From Cryptomeria japonica (Eukaryota; Streptophyta; Pinopsida; Cupressales; Cupressaceae), in NCBI RefSeq assembly GCF_030272615.1, contig NC_081409.1:876749594-876813593 (forward strand): a DNA stretch of 64,000 nucleotides, written 5' to 3'. The translations under genes and the position numbers were made by a program. The notes beneath the pieces are model-generated. The model searched no databases and was not told the origin of the DNA. It worked only from the letters and a program-made list of their open reading frames with translations. Of this stretch, positions 31,831-43,869 are shown one piece after another (the first letter of the stretch is position 1; each line of letters opens with the position of its first letter).

Positions 31831-34281
31831 CACCCCATGAAATGTGTTTGAAATTATAAAGAAGGCTGACATGAGAATTATATTCTTACCCAATTTTTTT
31901 TGACCATTAGAGGGTAAAAAATTGGGCCCTATTAGTATGGATAAGGGTGTTAGGAGTTCCTTAATAAGAGGTCAAGGATGCTAGGTACCCTTGACTAGTC
32001 CATCAATGCTAACCTAAAGACTAAAGAGCAGAGTATAAAATAAGAATTGTAGATATGATGTTGGTGTGAGCAAAATCAAGCAAGATCAGGGCATAGATGA
32101 CAAAAACACTAAAGTGAGGCCCAAGTGAGCATGAAATTGTATAAGGGCCAGTGAAAGAAGTTGAGTCCACTTTTTGGCCAAAAAGTGGAAGTTTTTCCCT
32201 CGATTTTTAGTTTTTTCCACATTTGAGCTGAAAATTTGAAGCACTTAGAGTTTGAACCTTGAAAAAATTCATTAATGCAAAAATATATCACTCAGAGTCT
32301 AGTTTCCAAATATGTAATTTATTTGAATACCCAGATAATATAAATTGATTTTTAGAAGGGATTTCTAAAAGCCACTTTTTAAAAATGCCTATTTCAGGAC
32401 CATACCATGCACGTGTACGACCCACACTTTTTGACACAAATAAAAGTTTCTTTTCAAACCCTCTTGGGAAATGATTTGTAACACACTAAATATTGATGAG
32501 AATATTTTTTTGTATTTTCTTTTGAATATTTAATTTTTAATTAATTTTTTATTGGCCTTAATTATCATTTTAAAAACTCATCGTGTACAACCCACATAAT
32601 TTGACCTAATTTTATCATTTTTTGAGTTTTCTTTTTAAATTGAAAATAATTTTGTGTAGATTGATGACATAATTTTTTTTTTTTAAAACATTAAAACAAA
32701 AAAGTTATTAAATAAACAAGATAATTTGATATATCAAGTTAATGGACCAAATTTAGTATAAATTAATTAAAAAATAGAAAAAATAATGAAATCTTAAAAA
32801 AAATTATATATTCAGAATATAAATAGTGCAATCTAAAATGGGTTTTAATTTTGTTGAAAAATTATATGATAATGTGCATCAAACATATGTCAGAAGTCCG
32901 TATTTCACCATGTCATTGATACAACCTTGTACTTGTAGGTCCAAGGCTAAGGGTTGGGCATTCCATGCCTTTCCCGAACCAAAAATCAATGCACATGGCA
33001 GACTCCATTTTCAAAATTGAAGAAACGGGGCCCCATTTTTTATTTTTGCCTCAGGTCTCCGAAGCATAATGGGCCCCCATTCCTAGCAGCACACTTTCCA
33101 ATGCATGCACTTCCCTCAAAGTGGGACTCAACTTTGTGCACTTACCCATAAGGGTATAATTTGCAATGCTAAAATTTATTTTGCATTGATCTCTTCCTTA
33201 CTTAATAGTTGCATCCTCTATAGGGATCTTCTTTATTTGAATGCATGCATTTTTGAAAAGGATATCTCCTTGGTATCCTTAATATGGATCTCCATCTTTC
33301 TTAATATTTCAACATAGTAACACATTGACATATCAAGGGGAGAATTTGAGGCCTTCTCGTTGATTGTAGTCATTTATTGGTGTAACCCTAAAGTAGTGGT
33401 GTTGTGTTGCGTAACACCCCCTAAGGTTTTGTTATCAATTTATCTCTAGAAACTTGCATGGCATATAACCTTTGTTTTGATCATCTAGGACAACACACCT
33501 TACCGGTTTGATTCCTTGAATCATTGATGATTTATGGATCACCTAACATAACACAAATTTCTAGCCAATGACATCCATATGACTCATCCTAATCTTTTAG
33601 TATAAGGTAACTTGCTATCTTGATCCCTTAGAAAACATTTTCTATGCTCCCTAAAGCATTGGTCAATTAATATAGCGAGTCTTGCTAGTTTGATTTTTGT
33701 TGTTTATGACTTCTCAAGAATTGATAATCTAACATATTATGACTTTTTAGCATGATCGTCATTGTTATAATTTGCACTTTCTCAGGTGTTAATTATCTAG
33801 TATAGCATGGCTTTCTAGCATGATCATTTTTGTACTACATGGATCACCCAACATACCACAACTTGTTGGCTTGTGGAATTCATGGATCTTTCTATGGATC
33901 CCTAGCATAAGACAACTTGATAGTTGTTATAACATGGACCTTTATCTCATCAATTGGTGTATGCTCTTGTGCTTACTATAAGTCTATTTATGCTCTTGCA
34001 ATAACATTTTGAGAATGATACTAGTGCTTGAGACAAATTTTACATTGAGGTCTCTTCACCTAGTTGAATTAGAAGCTTTTGTTTGCTCTAGTACTAACAT
34101 TATTTTATTTGTATATATGTATACTTGAAATTTTTGTGTGGATTGATAGGATCTTAATCTTGGGGGCTTGCACATCCCTCAACTTAGTGTCATCCTATCC
34201 CTAGTTTATAATGCTCTCGACTACTTTCTATCTCTTTATCTGTACTTTACTATGAGTATGAGAAAATTTCATACTCCCATT
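31831..34281 (+). other. 3' non-coding interior of a gypsy-related element (upstream tandem unit)
   Basis: No coding sense. The right part (33300-34280) has ATGGATCACCTAAC words and a GAATGATACTAGTGCTTGAGAC block that match the 3' non-coding region of the related elements (for example 54955-55030). It ends at a polypurine tract. Confidence 0.6.
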
Positions 34282-34296
34282 AAAGTGGGGGATAAA
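34282..34296 (+). other. Polypurine tract beside the shared LTR
   Basis: AAAGTGGGGGATAAA, the same form as AAAGTGGGGGCTAAA at 51216-51230 of the inner element. Confidence 0.78.
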
Positions 34297-36296
34297 TTTA
34301 GTGTAGTAAAGTGTAGCCCTTTAAAATTTCACATTCCAGTTGGGCCCTTACTTTAGTGTGCCTTCTCTTGGGTAATTTCAATCTTATTTGGGCCTTATCC
34401 TATCTTACTGTTGTCATATGCTAAGATTGAGACAATATACTATGTCTTGGGTTGTGATACTTTGCCACTACTCTTTCTAGTCCCTTTTTGACTGGACTAG
34501 GGCACCAGTATCCTAGTCCCTCTAAAAGGGGCTCAAGTTCAAAGGTGTGTGAGTGTCGGTTCCCACCATTTGTGAGCCAATCTCGATATTTCCATTTGAC
34601 CATTTGAAGTTGGCCTAAATTTGTAAATACCTTGAGAAATCAATTTAAAACAACCATATATCAAATTCAAAAGCTAAGAAGTTACAACTATTCCTTATGA
34701 TCAAACATCCCTAATTTCTTTAATTCAAGAGTAGATCTAAGTATAAAGAGTAACAAGCTACACTAACCTATCTTCAAGTATGATTTTATGATGGATTATG
34801 TTACATTTTGTCATGTTATTGCATCAACACTTGAAGGAATTGATTGAAGAGCATTGCCTCACCACCATTATCAAGCCTAGGGTATAATCTTGCCAATTCA
34901 ACATTTTAATTATGATTTAGCCTTTGTCCTACAAAGCTTTCTTTTTACATCATCATTGTTGTTGTGGAAGTGGGAACATAAACATAGGGTTTGACTTAGA
35001 AAGCTACTATACAACACAAATAGTTTTCCCTTTTCATGTGTGCACGTTCATATCTAATAATAGAAAAGGTTATAGGAGTGTAGAGAAGATTAAGACATGC
35101 AGTTAAAAATTTTGAACAAGCAAAAATTCTAGACATGTGGCATCCTAAAATTGCACCCCTTTGCAATTTGACCGCATTTGGGGCCCTCACCTTAGCGCTT
35201 GCATCTCCATGCTTGATTAGGACCTATTAATGCCCCGACCATGCAATAATGCCTTATTTTCACATTTTCATCTTGTTAGACCCTTAGCTCTGGCCTAATC
35301 ATGGGGTAGCACTAGGGCGTGGCGCCTTGGTCCTCACTAGGACCATGACACCATGCCATGGTCCTCCCCAATTGGGGCCCATTTCAAACCCTAGGTCTTA
35401 TCTTGAATTTGAGTGGGAAACCTTTCCCTCTGTTAGAAAATTAACATAATTGATGAAGGGGCAAGTATATAAGGAGGTCTTCCCCTCTTATTTGGATATA
35501 AGGCGAATATACATTTATGATAGGTGAAATCGAGAACACAAGAAATCAAGTGATCAAGCATTAAAGAATTAAAGTATTCATCATCAATCATTTCTAGAGG
35601 TCTTCAAAGCTGCATATTCTTCATCTATCTATTGTGGAGCAACATTACATCATTCATTTGCAAGAATGTGGGTGTGATTAGGGTTTTGTCATGTTCATGC
35701 CATTTCATACAACATATGTGATTACATTCAAGAAGCACAACATCACTATCATTTATTTCAAGTAATTACAATATTTCATTCAAGGTTGATTCCAAACTAA
35801 GGCTTGACTTAGGAAAACCCCTATTCCCAACCTATTTCCCTTTCATTTTGTATGTAGGAAACATGTATCAAGCTGCACTCTTTAGAATAAGCTTCATTCA
35901 CATAGACGAATCAACCCTTTTCAACGTGCAAAAAGTTTGGAGGATCGTGGTGCCACGTCATGGTCATGACTTTTTAGGATCTTTTTCGAGGCTTAGATCC
36001 GATTCAATGTATACTACCCAAATCCAAGTGCACGTGAAAATCATGCATCTATAGCTCACTGTTTTCTTAGTTTTTCCTCCATTTTTCTAACATTTTACCT
36101 AATTCAACATTTCAACTTACAAAAGAGGAAACCCAAATCAATCCAATCCACTTAGTATTCAGTCCTTATTTGATTTGTGATTGAATCTAGTGGATTATAA
36201 CCCTCTTTTGAATGTGAAGGTCTCAAGTGAAAATTGATTTGGTGATTTCTCCCTTTTATGATGAAAATTGCCAAATAAAAATTCCCCCCCTTTACA
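34297..36296 (+). repeat. LTR of the outer gypsy-related element (shared by two units)
   Basis: About 2.0 kb, from TTTAGTGTAG to CCCCCCTTTACA. A polypurine tract lies on its left and a PBS-like site on its right. TATA box TATATAAG at 35466-35473. A hairpin block at 35329-35365 has GGTCCT/AGGACC and AGGACCATG/CATGGTCCT arms, similar in wording to the hairpin modules of the inner LTR. Confidence 0.72.
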
Positions 36297-36299
36297 TTT

Positions 36300-36315
36300 T
36301 GGTGAATGCGACGTC
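36300..36315 (+). other. PBS-like site of the outer element
   Basis: TGGTGAATGCGACGTC after CATTT. The inner element has TGGTGAACCCGACGTG at 40340. TGG fits pairing with a tRNA CCA end; I cannot name the tRNA. Confidence 0.6.
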
Positions 36316-36409
36316 TTACACATTTAATTTTGATTTTTGTTTATATAAATGAATATTTTCTATTTAAAATTCAAGTTTACATTTACAAGTTTGATTTCCT
36401 AGCAAATTT

Positions 36410-36825
36410 AAAAAATTTAGAGGTTAATTTCACTAAAACCCTAATTTTGAATTTAAAAATTGAGCTTGTGAATTATATAATTTGGATTAATTGTTTCAGC
36501 TATGAATGCTCTTTCAATTTAAAAATTCAAATTTTCACTTGCAATTTCAATTTCAAATTCAAATTTTAAAATTAAGTGGTTAATTTCGAAAACCCCAATT
36601 TTAATTTTTAATTTTTTAAATTGAGCTTGTGGGTTGTAAAAATTTGAATTTATCATTTTAGAGTGCCTTCAAATTCAAATTTACAATCTTGGATCAAATT
36701 TCAATTTCAAATTTAAATTATAAAATTAAGTGGTTATTTAAAAAGACCCTAAATTTTAAATTTAAATTAACCTTGTGCATTTCCCAATTTTTCAATCTTC
36801 AAATTTCAATCTTAGATCTATTTTT
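36410..36825 (+). repeat. Degenerate 130-150 bp tandem repeat
   Basis: Three units share AATTAAGTGGTTAATTTC, an ACCCTAATTTT block and TTGAGCTTGTG-like blocks separated by AAATTTCAAATTC runs. Confidence 0.7.
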
Positions 36826-37129
36826 TGTTGGACACAATGGATCACTGAGAGGGGGGTGAATCAGTGATTTAAACACTTTCCTTATCTAAGGGATATACTA
36901 GTAGCATATAAAACAAACAATGGGTAGACCGGTTACTCAAACAATACAAACTAAGTGTGAAGTAAGAATAGTTACTAGATCAATAATACACACACATACA
37001 AATTTCATCACATAACACTAGATATACGAGGAAAACCCAATGTGGGAAAAACCTTAGTGAGAATAGTTGCTGGAGATCTTCTGCTCCAATCCAACCTCAC
37101 AATGAAAATGATCTGTTTATAATTTTAGG
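36826..37129 (-). repeat. Truncated copia-like LTR fragment
   Basis: On the minus strand it ends GATTCACCCCCCTCTCAG...CCAACA, and it has the AACCCAATGTGGGAAAAACC phrase seen in other copia LTRs here. The other end is missing and no TSD was found. Confidence 0.6.
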
Positions 37130-37185
37130 GCACCAACCCAAGGAGCACCAACCCTTGATTTATGAGCACCAACCCCTGATTTATT
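37130..37185 (+). repeat. Short tandem repeat, GAGCACCAACCCTTGATTTA
   Basis: Three imperfect copies at the broken edge of the LTR fragment. Confidence 0.75.
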
Positions 37186-37582
37186 TAAATCTCAAAATAA
37201 AATAAAATAAATCAAATTTGTGAATCTCATCAATTTACATAAATTAAGAGGTTTTATTTATAAAATCCTAATTTATTTTCATTAATTTTCTACATTTAAA
37301 TATTCATCATGGTAATTAATGGATTTGATTTATTTTCTATTTCACATATGATTACATTGCTTCTTACATATATTTATTATAATCATGTATCAGATAATAG
37401 CTTCTTTCACTTCATGTTACTTCTTCTCATTCATAACACTTGGACATATTGCATTTTTAGGATTTCCAAGTTGCTTCCTTTTCATCAATTAGATCTCAAA
37501 GCTTTCATCTATCATGTACGTTGTGTTATGGTGATGTTTTTGGTAAAATGTATTTCATACGTAGATCACCTAAAAGTTTTTG

Positions 37583-38538
37583 TAGATCCCAATCCTAGAG
37601 ATGATAATGAGAAACCTAACACTTGTACCTCTTCTAGGGTTTCTAGTGAGAATGAATAATGAGCTAATTCTCCTATTAATGACCTCTCTAATGGAGATCA
37701 AGCATTGAAGATAAACATGGCCCCATCTTCTTCTCATACACATACCCTTGTGCAAGGGGGCCAAAATCAAAATATTGGTGTTTCCATCTCTCCAGATCTT
37801 CCTTCTTCTCCTAGAGCCTATCTTAATCATCAAAATATTTGTAAAGAAGATGATGTCATGAATTTCATTAATGATCTCTCTCCCAACATAACATTAAGTA
37901 AAGATGAGGCCTTAGATAAGGATCTTCCTTCTCAATCTACCAAAGAGGATATGCATGATGAAAGAAAGGAAAGCCTTCTTCAACAAGATATTCCTTCTTC
38001 ATCTACTAATCCTTTCATTCCTTCTAAACATCCTTACACTACAAACTTAAAAGAAATTTATTATAATATTTCCATGCCTTCTCAATTAACAAATTCTTAT
38101 AGGAGTGGCTTTAGCATAATATCAAAACAAGGTTTTAGGGGACGAGGACTTGGAAAATTTGAAAAAGGAATTCGAGTCCCTATAAACCCTCCTACACAAA
38201 TAAATATAGAAGGATTAGGAAACACTAAGAAATCTCCTATGGATAACCTTCTTCAAATTCAAGACTTTAAAGATCATCTTGCAAGACAACAAGCCATTTG
38301 TTCTCATAAAAGTGCTTCTTCTTCAAAAATTCCTTTTTGTTCATTTCATCAAACTCATGATCATCATGCTGATGATTGTCCTGATTTTCAAAATTCAATA
38401 AAAGAACTTATTGATAGTGGAAAAGTTAAAATCATTGATGACAATCCTTCTTCTTCTACTAACTCTTGTCCTCAATCTCAAAAGAATAAGCCTACAACTA
38501 TTGATGATCAAGAAAAGCTGGCACCTAGAATATTTTGA
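37583..38538 (+). pseudogene. Outer gypsy-related polyprotein remnant with G-patch and zinc motif
   Basis: One frame, broken by TAA TGA near 37657-37662 and then open from 37663 to 38538. The N-terminal part is Ser/Pro/Asn-rich and probably disordered. A G-patch-like motif follows (SGFSIISKQGFRGRGLGKFEKGIRVP), and after it a zinc-type CSFHQTHDHHADDC motif with FQNSIKELIDSG. That motif resembles the end of the Tat-type gag at 60040-60110. No protease active site is present here. The frame goes on weakly to 38640, where the inner element is inserted; the flank past 52874 repeats the phrase coding CLFHHGGSH. The gene is related to, but arranged differently from, the inner one at 40502-43559. Confidence 0.6.
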
Positions 38539-38648
38539 AAATTGAAGTATGACAAGAATGTTCTTTTTCCTTTTGTGAAGTTTAGCATTAAGCATAAAGA
38601 AGGAAGTGCATATTGTCTTTTTCATCATGGTGGTTCTCATTCTCTTGG

Positions 38649-40336
38649 TGTGGCGTCGTAAATTGTACGCACTTGCTAGGGTGGTACAATTTCACACGTA
38701 GTTTAGCACCCGCCTTGGCGCATTTTGCATTTTGCATTGCATTTCCTCTTTAGCACTTAATTAATCAAATCAATTAGGTCTAAGGTCCTATTTCATCATC
38801 TCCCATATCATAAAGTTGGGCCCTTTCATTAAAGTGTGCCCCTTTCATTTTATTCTTCCAATACATCATTTAATCAAAAACCCTAATTAGGTCCTATTTT
38901 GAACTTGGGGGCTTGATTTCGGGGGTCAAAACATCTCAAAATCACCTGTAACTTTGGGATTCTCTCTAAAATCATCATATCTGATGGCCCTGAAAATTTG
39001 GTGAAAAGTTGTCGAGACCATGGTGCCCGGAGAGGACCATGGCGCCCGGCGTGCACATGGTCCCGGACATTTTTCCCAAAATTTTAGGAGCGCAATCCAA
39101 TCATAAAATAAAGCTTAACCCCAAGAAATTGGTAGGAGATTCAATCTCTAGGTCGGCCAAAAGTTGGAATTAAGACCTAGGGTTTCATATATAAGAGCTC
39201 TCTTTCTTCATTTGAAAGGATCAGAATTTTGGCTTTCGAGGACCTTCTATGCAGTGAAAGAGCACATCTTTGAAGACTTCAATAACATTCAACATCCATC
39301 CATCAAGAATTCATCAATTTCATTCATTTAGGGCTTGGGAGACATTGAAGAACAATAGGAGATTACCGACTGAAGATTGGCTTGTACTCCTCCCTTAAGG
39401 GTTGGGTATGATTTCATGTTGTTTTCATGTCTTTGCATAAAGATTCAATATATCCTTCATTCATGCTTTAGATCACTTTGCATCTTGATTTAGAGCATTT
39501 ACATTATCATTTACAAGCAATTAGGGTTTACTTTCTAGGTTGCTCTAGTTTGCTTTCTTGCATTTAAGGACCTTGCACACACACTAGGTCTGCACACACA
39601 ATACATTTTACAATACAACTTGGCTATTCGTGGAGGTGGAAATCACCAAAGCGGGGGTTTGACTAAGGCAAAACCCTATATAGCCGCCCAAACACCTTTT
39701 CAGATATAAGTGCAGGTTTCGGGACTCGGATGACGCCGCAAGTTACAGATCCGGAAGAAGCAGACGGAGACCAAACAACACACCAAATCTCAAAGAAAAA
39801 GACCAGGACAGGGGCATGGGGCGCCCTGGTCCTGCTAGGACAGGGGTGTTGGGCACCCTGGTCCCTGGGACAGGGGCGCTGGGCGCCCTGGTCCTCCTGA
39901 CAGACAGCATTTTCAGCATTTTTGACAGCTTTTCCAGAGTGCAAAACAGCAGTTTCCAGAGCAGTTTCAGGGGCAGAATCAGGACAGTGGCGCTCGCGCC
40001 CCCGTCCCGAACATTTTCAGTCAGATTTTAACTCTGGGTACGCATTTGCATTCTTGTCTTGTCCTTGTGTTTACAGCTTTCCTTGTTTAAGTTCAATTCT
40101 GCAATCTTGTTATTAGTTCATACTTGCACTTTGGGGTTAGGGATTGAACTTGCATCATTCTATCTTTCAATTACAACAAAGGAATAGAAATCCTAATAGG
40201 TAGCCCATGGCTCTCTCTTCCACAAAAAGAAGTAGCCAATTGTGTGATACTTCTAGGCTCTTTCGTATTCCACAAATGTGTGATTGAAAGTGAGATTAGG
40301 GCATGTTTGCTTAGTGTCACTTTTTTCCCCTACACA
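38649..40336 (+). repeat. 5' LTR of the inner gypsy-related element
   Basis: TGTGGCGTCGTAAATTG...CCCCTACACA. TATA box TATATAAG at 39188-39195. Three 27-nt hairpin modules at 39806-39894, and GACCATGGCGCCCGG-type repeats at about 39005-39060. Confidence 0.92.
39806..39894 (+). repeat. Three 27-nt hairpin modules (GGACAGGGG...CCCTGGTCC)
   Basis: Units at 39806, 39838 and 39868. Arms pair as GGAC-GGGGCGC with GCGCCC-GGTCC. The second unit has GGGGTG with CACCC instead, a paired change. Two units remain in the 3' LTR near 52366-52424. Confidence 0.8.
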
Positions 40337-40339
40337 TTT

Positions 40340-40355
40340 TGGTGAACCCGACGTG
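40340..40355 (+). other. PBS-like site of the inner element
   Basis: TGGTGAACCCGACGTG, four bases into the internal region after the LTR end TACACA. tRNA identity not assigned. Confidence 0.72.
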
Positions 40356-40501
40356 AATCTATCATTGCTTCCTCTTGCATTGCATTTGTTAGATATAGAT
40401 CTAGATTTAGTGTGTTTTCATTTCATTTTCATTAAAAAGAAAAAAGAAAAAAAAAAGTGTTTTTCTTTGCATTGTGTGTTTAAATTTTATGCAATTTCAA
40501 A

Positions 40502-43500
40502 ATGTCAGATTTTTATTTGCAAGATGTTCATATTTGTGATGATTATGAGTTAGATGAAGCTTTAGATGAATTTTTGAAACCTAAATATACCAAACCTTCA
40601 TTTTACCAAAAACTCATAAACATTGTTACTATGCCATTTCTCTCAAGGGTACATTCCTATCAGCTCTTCCACTAAATCTAGTAACATGGTTGTTTTCAAT
40701 GATCCCCTCTATGAAGAGATATCTCCTTTTGAATCAAAAGATAAACCTTTTAATAGATATGATCATGCTTTGTTGAATGATGCCCTTGATGCCTTTGTGT
40801 CTCCTAAAAAACACTCCCTTCATGAGGATCCTTTTGTGCAAGAAGATGACATTATCCCTACATTTCCTAGTGATGGCCTTTCCTTTTCCAACAAAATTCC
40901 CACTAGAGATGATTAATTAATGATAAATGCTTACCCTTCTCCTAAATTTGGTCTTACCCATAAGCATCCCTTAGAGAAAGAAGATGAAATAATAAGCAAT
41001 TTCCTTAATTCTCTCTCCCCTAAAGATCATATTGAACATATTTTGAGGAAAGAGGATGAGTTTAACACATCTATTGATGCTCTCCCTCCTAAGGATGAGG
41101 AATTAATAAACAATGTTATCTCCTCTCCCGAAATTGACAATACTTCAAACATTCCTTTCAACAACCTCACTATTTGGGATGAACCATTAGAAGAAGGTAT
41201 AGATTATTCTCTACCCCTAGCCAAAGGGGATGAAATCAAGATTGGAAACTCCCTTGATAGTTTCTCCCCTTCCTTGAATCTCAATTATTCTCCCTCTAAA
41301 AATAAAACATCTCCCTCTCCTCAACTTGGTTCTACTCATAAGGAAACCCTAGTTCAAAGCAAGATGGTTAACATCTCTTTCAAAGATCTCCCTCTCAAAA
41401 GTGAGACTTTAGAGAGTAATGTTGATCCTTCTCCTAGAGAGTTTATTCCCCATGTAGATCCTTTGATAGAGGATGATATGACTTTTCCTAGTATTACCCT
41501 TCCTACTAGAACATCAATGCATACCCCTTGTCTCTCTCCTAAAATTGATTTAATCCATGATAAGATTTTAGTGCAAGAGAAGACTATCAATAATTCTTCC
41601 AACACTTTTGTTCATTCCTCTAAACCATCCTCAATCAATTTGATACATGTGAATGAGACACCTAACAAACCTCTCTTCACTGTCCAAGGTGCTTGTCCTT
41701 CTCAAAATTCTCAACCTTTAAATAAGCCTATCTTAGTGGTTCAAGGTGGTTATGCTAATGATTCTTTTTGCACTCCTAAGAAACCGGTTATTACTGTGCA
41801 AGGAGGTTATTCCTCTAAGAGCCCTTATGAGTATGCTAAGCAATTGACTAGAGAGAGTTATCATGCGGTTGCCCATACTTATAATACTAGAAACAATAGG
41901 CAACCTAATCCTCCTCCAGTTATCCCAACTTCACTTCCTCCTTCCCAACCTATTCTTCCCCAAGCTCCACGTATTTCACAAGTTCTTGGTAAGGAATATG
42001 ATCTCATAGAACAACTTAAATCTACCCCTGCTAAGATATCCCTTTGGGATTTGATCCAAACTTCTTCCACTCATCATGGAATGTTACAAGATGCCTTGAA
42101 AGATTTGAATGTTCCTCCACCTAATACATCTAGTAATATAGTGTCTTTGGTTAACTCTATGATGAATCCTAAAGCTCAAATTGTGTTTACTCAAGATGAG
42201 TTGCCTACTAGTGAAATTCAACATCAATATGATCCCTTGATGATTGTGGTTATCATAAATGACACTACTATAAGACGAACACTGGTAGATAATGGCTCTG
42301 GCCTTAATGTATGTAGCATTAATCTATTGCATAAGATGAATGTGGATACATCCCTTATCGAGCCTGACTCTCGTCCCATTCAAGGCTTTGATAATGTTGC
42401 TAAGTCTTCATTAGGTATTATCACCTTACCTGTCACAGTGGGACCCATTACTTTGCCTACTCCTATCCATGTTATGTCAGGAAATCTAACATACAACTTG
42501 TTATTAGGGAGACCTTGGATTCATGGTATGCAAGCTGTCCCCTCTACATTGCATAGACAAGTTAAATTCATTTATAACAATAAGACATATACCTTGATAG
42601 GTGATACTAATTTTCAAGCTTGTTTGCAAACATCTAAGCCTTCCTCTTCTAGTAATGACTCTTTGAACAAGATACCTATGGATGAATCCTTACCCTTTGA
42701 TAATCAAAATTCTTTGGATGAGTCTGAAGCTCCTGAAGAAGATCCTTCTTGACTTGAATCCACACATGAAAAGGCTTTTGATCCTGAGAAGGTTCTCGCA
42801 GATGACGATTGGGGATCTCTTGACTTTAATCCCACCTTTGTAGGTGAATATAGGGTTCCTCCTAGAGAGTTTAAAGTTAAAAAGAAGGAAGAAACTAAAA
42901 ATCAATCAATCTTACCTGAACCTATGAGCAATAATTTTGTGGCTGCTTCTCAAACTTCTTCTCCTCACACCTCTAATTATGAAGAGTTTGATTCTTTGTC
43001 TTATGAAAAACCACCTTCTCTTCCTGAAATGGCTGATCGTTATGGTCGTGGTTTTCGCATTTTTGCTAAGCATGGGTATCATGGAAATGGTTGTGGCGCT
43101 CATGAACAAGGGATAAAAGTTCCTCTAGAGACTAATTTTCACAATTATGCCTTTGGACTCAGCTATAATCCCTGCAAACGTACCAAAGCATCTAAAAGAC
43201 CATCTCTCAATGTGAATGCTATATTTAGTAGTGATGATGATCTCACTTCAACTAAATCATCTTCTACTTCTATCAACTCTCATTCCCCTCATAAGGAAAT
43301 CTTGGCAATGAACAAATCTCTTTATGAATCCCCTCAAATTTCTAAATCCACTTATGAATCTTTATCTCCTATTCATCATAAAGTCCTTTCCTCTAGGGAT
43401 AAGGCTCTAATAAATTACACTCGTCCCTCTTCTAAGATTTCATGTGACTTTTCTTCTTCAATCTTTATCATTTTATACATGTTCTTGATCTCACTTATAG

Positions 43501-43559
43501 TTGAGCATTTAACATGTCATATTCAAATACCTCATTTAGTCTATCATGTCTTTAAATAA
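40502..43559 (+). pseudogene. Disordered protein with retropepsin and G-patch (inner element)
   Basis: ATG at 40502 (MSDFYLQDVHICDDYELDEA) shifts frame near 40650. The new frame has TAA at 40914 and TGA at 42750 and is otherwise open to 43559; its largest open part is 40920-42752. The first 240 residues of that part are acidic and Ser/Pro-rich with SPK...DEI repeats. Three KP-hydrophobic-VQGG repeats follow (near 41670-41815), then a domain shared with the Tat-type element (EYDLIEQLKSTPAKISLWDL). Next is a retropepsin with DNGSGLNV as active site (nt about 42290) and LLGRPWIHGMQAVPST. After the second stop there is a G-patch (GFRIFAKHGYHGNGCGAHEQG, truncated here) and a hydrophobic C-terminal segment. 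No capsid domain and no RT. The two stops fit simple decay. Confidence 0.75.
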
Positions 43560-43869
43560 CATTAATGGCTATTATGTTGCTCATCATTATGTGACATTGG
43601 TAGCTCATTTACTGGGGGCTCATTGTCATTCATGATGGTACAATTTCAAGTGCAATCATATTTTTTGAAGCAACATAATAGCCTAATTTTCTTGTTCCTA
43701 TGGGGACAAGAATGATTTCATACATCTCTTCTTTTGCTTATGTCCAAATCTCTCCCTAGAAGATTGTGTAAGTCCTTCTCATTGTCCTTATCCTTGGGAG
43801 GCAATGATCTTTCCTTATTTTTATCTAAGGATCCACTTTTTCCTATTTTGTGGATGGTGTGGACTTTAT
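43560..43869 (+). other. Non-coding interior of the inner element, left of the copia insertion
   Basis: TTTATCATTTTG-type AT-rich sequence with TTGGGAGGCAATGATC words that recur in diverged form near 53640-53700. No gene. Confidence 0.5.

Noticed and set aside
37309-37582. N-terminal part of the open frame starting at 37309 as real coding sequence
   Set aside because: It is rich in Leu, Ile, Phe and His from AT-rich DNA and unlike the polar gag-like sequence after 37583, so I did not extend the pseudogene to it.
42285-42300. Protease of the inner element considered inactive because the site reads DNGSG
   Set aside because: DNG- and DGG-type sites are, from general knowledge, common in Tat-like plant elements, so the missing Ser/Thr alone is not evidence of loss of function.
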